Source of the DNA: Dactylorhiza incarnata
Lineage: Eukaryota > Streptophyta > Magnoliopsida > Asparagales > Orchidaceae
Assembly: GCA_033032865.1 (NCBI GenBank)
Contig: JAWHQI010000258.1
Span: forward strand, 1,922,001-1,986,000
Direction: 5' to 3'
DNA length: 64,000 nucleotides
A program made the translations under genes and the position numbers. Shown one piece after another: positions 33,984-43,583 of the stretch (within the stretch, counting starts at the first letter, position 1; each line of letters opens with the position of its first letter). The notes beneath the pieces are model-generated. The model saw only the letters and a program-made list of their open reading frames with translations. It made no database searches and had not been told where the DNA came from.

Positions 33984-34422
33984 AAAATAAGCTAGTGATC
34001 TTAGAAGGTCAGCCTTAGCTTATCTTGCTAGAATATTTTATATTCTAATAATTAATATGAATTTATTTATATCGAGATGTGCCGATCTGAATCGTACGTA
34101 ATTATTTAAGGCCGTTCGGACTCCCTCGAATGTGGGCTAGTTTAGTCACGCGAACGTTCGAAACCCTTGATAGGTGGGCTAAATCGTCTCGTAACTTCAT
34201 GACGCGAGTTTGGTCTCTCCCTTGGCACGATTTTCGGCATGATAATGAAATTTTTTTATTTATTTAAGAGGAATTCATATGATATTTAATTTGGAGTTTT
34301 AATTGGAATTAATGAAATTCAATTTGAGTAACTCCTATTTAGTTTATCCTATTAAAACCAAAATATTTCATGTTTAAATTTTCCTCCGGTTGAAAATTGC
34401 CGGGCAGCTTTCTCCTCTCTTT

Positions 34423-34602
34423 CTGCGTTCGTTTGGCGCGGTGGTGGTGGTCGTGAACGCCGTGGTCATGAAACGTGGTTTGTGAACGTCCGACCTCACC
34501 TAAAAAAATTCATGCATTTTATGCTCAAAAATAATTTATTTTCGTTATAGTGGTCATAACATTTGTCATTGCCGGAGCAAATAAGCCGCGCCAAATAAAG
34601 CC
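34423..34602. mobile_element. Degenerate Tourist-like MITE
   Basis: Termini cgttcgtttggcgcggtgg and gccgcgccaaataaagcc are recognisable family ends, with internal deletion compared with other copies. No clear target duplication. Confidence 0.7.
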
Positions 34603-34702
34603 TCTATTGCAAAAGCAGGCAGCCCCTCCTTTTATGATTTTTCCTCCAATTTGATTTGAAAGAACTGGAGCCTACCGCCTACAGTTCTAGGTTTTTCTTT
34701 TA

Positions 34703-35121
34703 GGGTGGTGTTAAAGGCAAATCAGAATTGGCTAATGGCAAATCAATTTCTGAGTTATTACGTGCCTTTTAAAAATACGCTTTTTACATGCATTTTTAGG
34801 AAAAAGTGTTCAACACGATAATTGTAGATCTCGTCGAGATCTACAACTTTCGTGTTGAACACTTTTCCTAAAAATGCATGTACATGGCGTATTTTCAAAA
34901 AATTCGCTATAGTTAGGATCAGGGCGACAATACGCCTTGTGCGTGCATTTTTAGGAAAAGTGTTCAACACAAAAGTTATAGATCTCGACGAGATCTATAA
35001 TTTTTGTGTTGAACACTTCCTAAAAATGCATGTACAAACCGTATTTTCAAAAGGCGCGTAATAACTCATAGAAATTGGTTTGTCAATAGCCAATTCTGGT
35101 TTGCCTTTAACACCACCACCC
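34703..35121. mobile_element. Palindromic hAT-type MITE with two internal hairpins
   Basis: 419 bp, begins GGGTGGTGTTAAAGGC and ends in its complement. It is flanked by a perfect 8-bp duplication ttctttta (34695-34702 and 35122-35129), as for hAT elements. Besides long terminal inverted repeats it holds two internal hairpins centred near 34838 and 34993. Each hairpin has arms with aaagttgtagatctcg-type text and outer arms gcatttttaggaaaagtgtt. Confidence 0.9.
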
Positions 35122-35500
35122 TTCTTTTACTGGGAAGAGGGGGCCTTTGCAAACAGCTACTTGCCGTCTAGAGGAGTTATGTGAGAGATATTTAGGTGCG
35201 AGTGCACACATAGATCTATGTGCACAGCGTATGCGCACCGCCCGATTCATGATCGGAAGGTTGGGAAAAAGGCGCCATTAAAAAAAAAACATGTAATGAA
35301 CGGTCTGGATTTCATCCGCGCACATAGGTTTCAAGCATCTGACGCATGAAAAAATAAGTCTGAGTTACTGCCACCTTCAGGAACTTGTTTTGAGGAAGCA
35401 ATTGCTGGTTTCAATATTTGTTCTCCTAGAGCCGTCAACCTCAAGCAAATCAATTCTAGATCTTGATTTTCATTGGAAGAAAGAGACCCCATAGTTACAG

Positions 35501-36455
35501 GTTCTAAGAGTTGCGGAGATGAGAATGCTTAGGTGGATGTGTGGTCACACGAGATTGGATAAAATTAGGAATGAATGTATCGGGGATAAGACAGGAGTGA
35601 CACCAATTGTAGAGAAGATGCGAGAAGCTCGTTTAAGATGGTTCGGGCATGTACATAGGAGACCATTAGAGGCACCTATTAGGCGTTGTGTTTAGCACTA
35701 CTCACTAGACATGTGAAACGGGGGAGGGGTAGACCAAAAAACATTTGGAATGAAACTATAAGGAAATAAATGATGTATTGAGGCATTAGTGAGACTATGA
35801 TTAAAGATAGTGCGCAATGGCGACATGATCCATATTGTCGATCCCACCATGGTGAGATATAGGTGTTGAAGCTAGGTAAATCTCGACTCCAAAATTTGGA
35901 CCAATGCAGCCGGAGGTTACTGATTCTGCGGTCAAACTCCACGACTCGGATAGCTAAAACAGGAGAGAGAAAACGACTATAAGCACACCCGAAGTGCTCC
36001 AGCAGGGAGGTCCCACCACATACCCGGAAGTTTGGGAGAAACTTCCCTTCCGCAACCAAAAGCTGGGCGAGGTACTAGATGGGCATGGACTTGGCGAGTA
36101 TCCAGCTTGGGGGGACCTCGATCACTTCCAAAAGTGTCATTTCTAGTACCCCTGAGGTCTATTTATAGAGAAATCCTGGGGGGGATCTAGGCGAGTATAC
36201 TGCCTCTGCTCGCGAGTTACAAGGGCTACTCGCCCATAATCGCGCGGTACTCGCCCATGCTCGCCTCTGCTCGCCCTTGCTCGCCCCATGCTCGCCTCTG
36301 CTCGCCTCTTCTGGCCTCCGCTCGCCCCTGCTCGCCTCTTGCTCGCCCATGCTCGCCCAGCGAGGTCTGCGAATAGGCGTCTCCTTAGGCATTTCTGATC
36401 TCGACGATTTACGGGTTGTACAATAGGCTTGAGTGTTGTTGTTGTTGTTGTTGTT
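35501..36455 (+). pseudogene. RTE-type LINE 3' end, split by a solo LTR
   Basis: 35501-35697 translates as [18 protein letters not shown] and [18 protein letters not shown], the conserved C-terminal tail of plant RTE-clade LINE polymerases, ending at a TAG. Further tail sequence reaches 35863. After the solo LTR at 35864-36422 the element resumes and finishes in a (GTT)n tail at about 36430-36455, typical of RTE elements. The 5' part of the LINE is missing. Confidence 0.82.
35864..36422 (-). mobile_element. Solo LTR, family B, inverse orientation
   Basis: On the minus strand it starts TGTACAACCCG and ends GCTTCAACA, 559 bp. A perfect duplication atagg lies at 35859-35863 and 36423-36427. It is a relative of 19014-19688, with fewer GGCGAG units (about 36185-36365). 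It inserted into the RTE LINE tail. Confidence 0.93.
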
Positions 36456-36509
36456 TATCTTGGATCACAATATGGTATTTTCTCTTTCTGATCTCATGTC
36501 ATAATTATC

Positions 36510-37009
36510 GGGACCTCCCCTGAGAGTTTGCATAATTACATGGCGCACCCCTCTATCTTTCAAAATTACATTTATCATCCCCTCTAAGTTTTCACAGTTT
36601 ACAAAAGTGCCCATTCTTTTAGAAATATGAATGGAAAATGATAAAATTAGCCAAATTATTTTATGATATTTAATTTTGCTCTACATTGAAAGGCGTGACC
36701 TTTTTTTTAGAAATATAAATGGAAAATGATAAAATATGCACAATTATTTTATGATATTTCAATTTTATCCTTTGTAATAACTCTCCATTGAAAAGGAATT
36801 GTTGCATTTTACCCTTGTAATAAATCTAAAATAATTATAAAAGAATAAAATTAAAATATTATAAAATAATTTGGCTGATGGTATTATTTTTGATCTATAT
36901 TCCTTAACCGAAGGGCATTTTTGTAAACCGAGAAAACTTAGAGGGGGAGGTAAATGTAATTTTGAAAGATAGAGGGGTGGAACCTGTAATTATGCAAACT
37001 CTTGGGGGA
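36510..37009. mobile_element. Palindromic element, family D
   Basis: Long terminal inverted repeats of about 100 bp start near gggacctcccctgagagttt and end near actcttgggggac. The centre is AT-rich. Shorter relatives occur at 57930-58165 and 58540-58780. The superfamily is unknown, since I could not fix a target duplication. Confidence 0.75.
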
Positions 37010-37437
37010 CTCGTCTGCTTCGAAGAACGCCGGACTCGTCTACTTCAAAAACTGCCTCCTCGCTATGTCGAAGGACGAGCTCCCGTTAGGAGTAAACCGT
37101 CCGCAGAGGTGGTGGCCAGAAAGCTTGCCTGAGATAAAGATAGCAAGGTATATATATAACCTTCATGCATGCGGCAGGAATAGGCGGAGGGTCTCCGGTA
37201 GTGTATGACAAGGAGAAGACATCACGGTTTGGGGGTCCTTTCGAAGCGTGTTCATGATTTTTTGGTGCACTTGATTTTTTTTATTTTGATCAAAATGTAA
37301 AATTATATATATTTTGCGTGTTATTGATGTTTTGATGGGGTGAGATCTTATAGATTGTGGTTTGAAATGCATTAATTTTTTTTATTTTTTGGATAGTGTG
37401 CTAATAACTTCGTGATGTGAAAATAGATTTCTACAAG
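37010..37437. other. Intergenic, no gene seen
   Basis: Mixed sequence between the palindromic element and the solo LTR. Only short non-conserved frames. The last five bases before 37443 form the left target duplication of the solo LTR. Confidence 0.5.
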
Positions 37438-37442
37438 GTGCT

Positions 37443-38614
37443 TGTTGCGGGTCACTCAGCGCTCTTTCAGACCGGGCGAATTGAACCGTCTTAGCCCGAG
37501 AGTGGGCCGAGTGCGCAAACAGTCACAGAGAGAACAGACAGGTGGCAATAGATCTTTTTTAGCGTGTAAAACCCGGAAAGGGTGAAAACCACGTGGCCGG
37601 ATCTGCGCCAGCCAAATTTCACTAAGTGTTCGAGTGTTACAAGTAAAGTTGCAAGAACTGAGAGCGACAGGCCGCTTGTCGTTACAATTGCAGTTGAAGG
37701 AAAGTCCCTGAGGGTGACAGACCACATCTCAGAAAAAACTAAGTATTTTTCTGTCGTAGGAGGCCTTCAAGGTCCGAAAAAGATCTTCAAGTGACGAAAG
37801 AGATCTTCGAACCGTGAAGGAGATCTCTGAAGAAATTCTTCAAAGAGCTCTCTCGGATGCAAAGTGTCTGATCCCCTCAAATGAGGATTCGGGGTCCCTT
37901 TTATAGACTTGGTCGGGGGCAGCTCGGTAATTTCGCCGTCGTAACTACCGTAACCACCTGACGGGCTGATCCCGGCCATTGATCGAGAGCACACGGATCG
38001 TCACTTTCTGAGTATGACAATTTCGCCCCCCCCCCCCCCCCCCCCCCCCCCGGTCAGTTCGGGCACTTCGGGAGGTTCAGACAGCTTCCTTGACAATTTT
38101 TGATTGCAATGTGTCAATCCTGCAATCTCAAGAAGGACAGTGGAGTTAGCAACTGCGCGCACTATGAACTTTGCAACGTTCAAGTGCGCACGGATCAAAG
38201 ACTTGCTTTGGACTTAGCGGCGTTAAGCGTGCGCCGAGCACCGAGCGGGAGCGTTGTAAAAACACGATCGGGGTCGCGCGAGGACGACGCGAAGGGGCGG
38301 CGGGCGTGCCGTGCGGCGAGGGAGATCGACCGGCATGTGCGTGCGGTTGGCGATACCGTGCGAATTAGTGTCGTGCGTGCTATTGCGCAGGCCGCGCGCG
38401 TGCGCGCGGTTGGCGATACCGCATGCGGTAGCGCGCGCTTGGTGGGGTGTGGCGCCGCGCGCGATTGCGCGTGGTTGTTTGCGGAGATAGTTGGTTTGAC
38501 TCTCTTTCGGTTAAACCCACTTTCTCACCCATGACCTCATTATCTTAGTGGAGGAGTTGTGTTTTTGTCTAATCGCAGCCCGAATTTCTCTACATAATAG
38601 ATGACAACCCATCA
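37443..38614 (-). mobile_element. Solo LTR, family A, inverse orientation
   Basis: On the minus strand it starts TGATGGGTTG and ends CCCGCAACA, 1172 bp. A perfect duplication gtgct flanks it (37438-37442 and 38615-38619). It is homologous to 269-1766 at both ends, at the TATA region (37899-37905) and in the downstream block near 37480-37745. It differs in the U3 part, which here holds a GC-rich stretch rich in gcgcgc words (about 38220-38480) and a C-run of 26 at 38026-38051. Confidence 0.92.
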
Positions 38615-38673
38615 GTGCTATTATAATATGATGGCTAATAGCAAGATGCAGGGTGCTATTAACATTGCTCTAA

Positions 38674-38867
38674 GGCTTCGTTTGGCTCGGCTTATTTGCT
38701 CCGGTGAGTTTGGACAAAATCGTCATTGTCATAGAATGTATGTTTGGTATGACAAATGTTACTACCATTATCAAAAGAAGAAACTAGTTATAAGCATAAA
38801 TGTTTGGTATGACAATAACGTTTTTGTCCAAACTCACCGGAGCAAATAGGCCGAACCAAACGAAGCC
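38674..38867. mobile_element. Tourist-like MITE with 46-bp TIRs
   Basis: It begins GGCTTCGTTTGGCTCGG and ends CCGAACCAAACGAAGCC, with TAA duplications at 38671-38673 and 38868-38870. The terminal inverted repeats extend about 46 bp, to the ggtgagtttggaca motif. Confidence 0.92.
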
Positions 38868-38873
38868 TAAATT

Positions 38874-39510
38874 TAAACTAGATCCACATTTTATTTATAG
38901 CTTCAGATTTTTGTGGTTGAGCTACATGCTCATAAAATTGAATGGTGAATGGTGATGTTTTCATTGTTTGATTAACCTAACTGCACTAATTTTTATTTCT
39001 CTTTTATAGAGAAATCAAAGTCTTGTATGGAATCACTTACTTGTTACCAGTTTCCACTGTTGCCGCAAATTTTATTCGGAAAAACACCGGATCGCTTTTA
39101 CGAATAACCATGATCATGCGACATAAAATTGAATCAAATAATGATATGCGATAAATATTTTCCACTTCATTTTTAATTCAAGGAGATTGGTCTAATTCAG
39201 TAAAATGTTTGAAGAAACATCCTCTGATATTTTATAATTCAGATTATGTGTGTTAAAATGTAGTTATCAAATTGAAATATGTTGTAATATGTTGTAACAG
39301 AGTTATCGAGAAATCTTATGTTCACTATAAATTATAATGAAACTATAAGATTTAATTGTTGAAAAAAGTTGCCCCACAGTTGCAGAGAAATCTTATATTT
39401 ATTTCTAATCAATCTATTTAAATTTCTAAATCAATTCTCATTTTGATTCCTAATCAACATGAAGTTTGCGAAAATTATGTGATCGCTCAATTTTCAAAAA
39501 AATTAAAATA
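38874..39510. other. Intergenic, no gene seen
   Basis: AT-rich, no recognisable coding or repeat structure. Confidence 0.5.
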
Positions 39511-39863
39511 GGGCGATATTTGCACCTCAGTTTTGGCTATCCACACTCTATTTGTATGAGTTATTAAGTGTCTTTTAGAAATACGTCTTTACATGCATTT
39601 TTAGAAAAAGTGTTCAACATGAAAGTTGCACTTTTCCTAAAAATGCATTGACAAGGCGTATTTCTAAAAATTCGCTATAGTTACGCTCAAGTTTCAATCT
39701 GAGAGACAATACGTCTTGTGCGTGCATTTTTAGATGAGATCTACAACTTTCGTGTTGAACACTTTTTCTAAAAATGCATAACAAGACGTATTTTCAAAAG
39801 GCGCGTAATAACTCATACAAATAGAGTGCGAAAAGCCAAAACTGCAGTGTGGATATCAGTGCC
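39511..39863. mobile_element. Palindromic hAT-type MITE, third copy
   Basis: About 353 bp, with inverted ends around gttttggctatccacactc and gagtgcgaaaagccaaaac. The internal gcatttttagaaaaagtgtt hairpin arms match those of 17670-18036. The left internal hairpin is partly deleted. Target duplication not clear. Confidence 0.78.
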
Positions 39864-42400
39864 ATTACGTATGTTGACAATTTTATTTTATTTTTACGTA
39901 TGTATGTTGTATTTTTTAATTTGTAGAATCACATTTATAATTTTCTAGATCCGCTAATAATTACAAAGTATCGGGACTTGCCAGTCCACTAATCCGAGAA
40001 GGAAGCACGTTCCCAAAAAACATTGCCCACCAAAGGAACCTAAAAAAATTGTGAGCGGAAATCAAAACCTCGATTAATACGAAACTCAGATTAAACGAGC
40101 CCAAATTACTATGATTTTTAATGCAGCCTTTCAGTGGAAAGTGGAAGCGGTGGAGCTGGTGGTTCCGGGCATCGCCGCAGTAAAGATCGACGTCAGTACG
40201 GCGGCAAGCTAGCCCGGGAAAGTTCTCGAAACTGTAGCTATAGGGACAGGCCGGCCGGCGTCGATGTCGCGGCCAGCTGGTGACGGAGACTCGTGTCGAC
40301 ATCAGGATGGTCGGCGGATCGAGAAAGTCCTTTATGGACGGTCCGAAGCCGGGGCCACCGGCCCGCACGGCCGGGATTTCCTCTTTCCGACTCGCGACGG
40401 CCGGGATAGCTCCGATTCGTCGGCCCCTGTTCGGAAACGTGCCCGGATGCATCCCGCCGAGTCTTCGGGGCTGACGTGGAGGATCAGAGGATTTGACTGC
40501 CACGTCTTTCTCTCTCTCTCAAGGCGGAGGCCAGAGATTCGAGAGTAGTTGGCAAGACAGCCAGCCGGCTGGTGCTGGAAGATCTTTCAATTTGGACGGA
40601 TAATCATTAGCCGGACGGTTGATTAAACTCACACATAAACACGGCAGAATTGGCATCAACATTTCATGTGCATATTTTGTGGAAAAATCAAGGCCCTTGA
40701 TATTCTCAGACCTATTTTTATCAGTGCCTCTAAAATTTAGAATCTTTTTTTTTATCACTCAAACAAACCTAAACTCACCCCACTCGTACCTCACGCCGGA
40801 ACCAACACTCTCGCCAAGGAAAAAATGAATGGTGCGGGTGGCTGAAAGATAGCCGATTGGCTGCCAGCCAGTCGATTGTTTTTTTTTTTTTTGCTTTTTT
40901 TGCTGGTGGTCAGATGGCTGATCGGACGGTCAAAATTTTTTCTGCACGGTTCCCTTGACGGGTACAAATGTAATGTATGTAAATATTTCTCCTCGCAAAA
41001 ACCCGCGGCCCCCTTCACAAAAACAATATTAAATCTTATTGCACTCTTAATGGAGCTTTTCTCCATGCAAACAATCTTAAATTCTTAAATTTAATTTTCA
41101 TTTTTGGTCTGGGATGATCCTATTGGGGTACAAATGTACAATTATAATTTCAGGGCATGCGAATAGCGAGGGCTACAAATAGTCAAAGAGGGTCCGCGAA
41201 TCAATGGTTTGCACTTCAGAGACGATTCATGAATGTCTTTGGTTGTACGTTTGGAGCAACTAAGGATCACATGTCTTCTAGCATCTTTTGGGCTGACTAT
41301 TGAGCTCTTACTCTTTTAGGGTATGTGAATCTGGCGGCGCGGTCGATGAGCCTCCACGATCGTATTTTGAAGTAACTAACGCAACACTCAGTCGCATGTT
41401 TAGATAGACATCGAAGTTCATTCTTCTTTTTCAGCTGAATCTCTAGAGTGAATGTTGTTGAATGTCATCGAGAACACTTCTGGAGCAACTATTAAGTGTC
41501 TTCGTCTTTAATTGATTCCGTGTCTGAAGTGTTCCTCCTTCTGTGTGAGCGTTGTTTGCTCCATCTCTATTGGAGGGAAAATGTCAACGCAAAAAAACTG
41601 TTTGTAACCCTCCAATTCCCATGACCACCGTTCCAAAAGTCCATTTCTGATCTTTTTTGTGACCGCAGCCATCCACCCTTCATTTCCACCGCTCCATCGT
41701 CGACCCTCTCATTTTCGCCGCTCCAACTCTCACCGGCGAAACAAACAAACCCTTAAACGTCATTGGTCCTATTTCTAGAAAGGCTAACGAGCATTTTAAT
41801 CTTGTGTCAATTGTATATTTGAAACAATTGACCATCTTCGGTGGCACTTCTATAGAGTGAATACTAGTCAACATTGCATTTCTAAGTTTGCATGCTTTGT
41901 TGCTCAAGGCCACACAACTAATTAAAGAGAAGCAGGATCGAGCAGCCTGGAACTACGTCATGGTATGTTCATGTACCACCGACTAACAGTACTCAACGCT
42001 TCTAGTCGACAAGTTGTAGGAGCGTGCAAACTCTAAAAAAAAGAGCGAAGTTAATTATATGCAGATAGCTTTAGGCTATGAAAATTGTTAATATATGCAG
42101 CCGAGAATTGTGCATGCAGACCAAATTTTATATATGCACACCCTAAACAACAGAGTTGTAACCCATGAGTCTTTCACAGTGCCAGAGTCGAAACGTCTTT
42201 CACAGTGCCAGTGTCGAAACCCGGGAACCTCAATGCACAATTTATCAAGCAATTCAAGTTCTCATATGAAGACCCGCCCTCTTCCATCGCCTTCTCCCCT
42301 AACTCCCTCGCCCCCTGAACCTCGTCTCATCTCTTTCCATCCCTCCATCCACACCCCGCTGTCTTACCTCCCTCCTCCCTCCCGCAATGCATGCTCTAAT
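39864..42400. other. Intergenic with a GC-rich island
   Basis: Most of it is ordinary intergenic DNA. About 40110-40550 is a GC-rich island with overlapping frames on both strands (for example minus 40503-39961, 180 codons). I recognise no domain in any of them, and they may be chance frames or a captured gene fragment. A poly-T/A stretch follows at 40740-40900. Confidence 0.45.
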
Positions 42401-42414
42401 ACTGATGCATTGCC

Positions 42415-42720
42415 CATCCTCTAATCTTTGTCGGCTTCACTGCCCATATGAAAGTCCGCTCCGCGGACTCCAACACATGACCAATCTCCACCATTTGCCG
42501 CATCCGGGTCAGCATAAGGTTCCCGACGCTTACAAATATCACGGTCCCCTGTTTTCTCTCTCTTCCTTCCAGCCACTCCATTATGCCGGAGAAGTTATCC
42601 GCCCGACGGACTGCACCACCTTCCCCAACTCCTTTCGATAGTACTCCCCCAGGCACCACGGCTCAAGCTCCTCAAATGTTTTGAGCAAGTATCCGCCCGT
42701 AACGGCCTCAACTTACCCCA
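42415..42720 (-). pseudogene. UDP-glycosyltransferase fragment
   Basis: Minus-strand text contains LLKTFEELEPWCLGEYYRK and, in another frame, EWLEGRERKQGTVIFVSVGN, then MRQMVEIGHVLESAERTFIW and AVKP. These are the middle-to-C-terminal blocks of plant family 1 glycosyltransferases (UGT73-like order). The two blocks are joined with a segment missing between them, and the plant PSPG signature that should follow is absent. It is a truncated, frameshifted remnant. Confidence 0.75.
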
Positions 42721-43073
42721 TATGGCGCCGCACGTCGTCTAACCCCGGCTAGTCGATCCCCATGGGCATAAAACAACCATAAACAAAACCCTATCTTTAG
42801 CGCAAAGAAGAAAAAGACGAGATTTTTTGTTGGGCCGAGCCGCCATTGGCAAAATGCATAGAAGACTAATTTTCTCAAAACAACTGACCCAATATTTCCT
42901 CTTCCCGGATATAGAAACAAAATGTGAGATTCAATATGACGGGAGACACGGACGTTGACCAATTATGGCTAGCCTGCCCGCAAAGCAACCCAAATAATAA
43001 TTATAATAAACTCCATTTAAGTAAACAGTACTAAACCTGTATAATAATTTATATTGTTATAATAAACTCTCTT

Positions 43074-43262
43074 TTTGGCACTTTGCACCCCGGAAGTACG
43101 GGTTTTTAGCACTTTGCACATCGAATCTTTAAAATTTGCACTTTGCACCTGCATATTATAATTTCTGGCACTTTGCACCCCCATGCCAAAAGAACAATGG
43201 TATTTAGGTCTGGGCAGCACAAAAAATACTCATTTTGGCACTTTGCATCCCAGATTATTGGT
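43074..43262. repeat. Cluster of GGCACTTTGCA motifs upstream of CYP707A
   Basis: Five irregularly spaced copies of cactttgca (near 43078, 43111, 43138, 43170 and 43238), each followed by a short different tail. Spacing 27-68 bp. They lie about 320-510 bp upstream of the start codon. They could be the remains of a transposon end or a short degenerate tandem repeat. Confidence 0.6.
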
Positions 43263-43496
43263 GCTGTCATGACCTAAATAACCTTGAGTCAGCATTTTTG
43301 GTGCTGCACAGACCTAAATACCTTTGAAATTTCGCCGTAGAGATGCAAAATGTCAGCAATCGGCAATTGGGGGAAGCAAATTAGTGCCAATTTTAAAGAT
43401 TCAAAATACAAAAAACTCATATTTCAAGGATGAAAAGCGCCCAAAACCCCCTTTATCATCATTAATTCTCCGAGCGGAAAGATTCATCAGCTCTTC

Positions 43497-43505
43497 TATA
43501 TAATA
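43497..43505 (+). promoter_or_regulatory. TATA box of CYP707A
   Basis: TATATAATA, 79 bp upstream of the ATG at 43584. No other TATA-like text lies closer to the start. Confidence 0.6.
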
Positions 43506-43583
43506 AGCTCGAACCCCACCCCTCCTAAACCCGGCCGGCGCGCCAGAGGGGAGCTGGAGGAGTAGAAAATTAAGCGAAAGAAA

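Noticed and set aside
39961..40503. 180-codon minus-strand frame
   Set aside because: No domain, and the plus strand is also open in this GC-rich island; kept only as a noted region.
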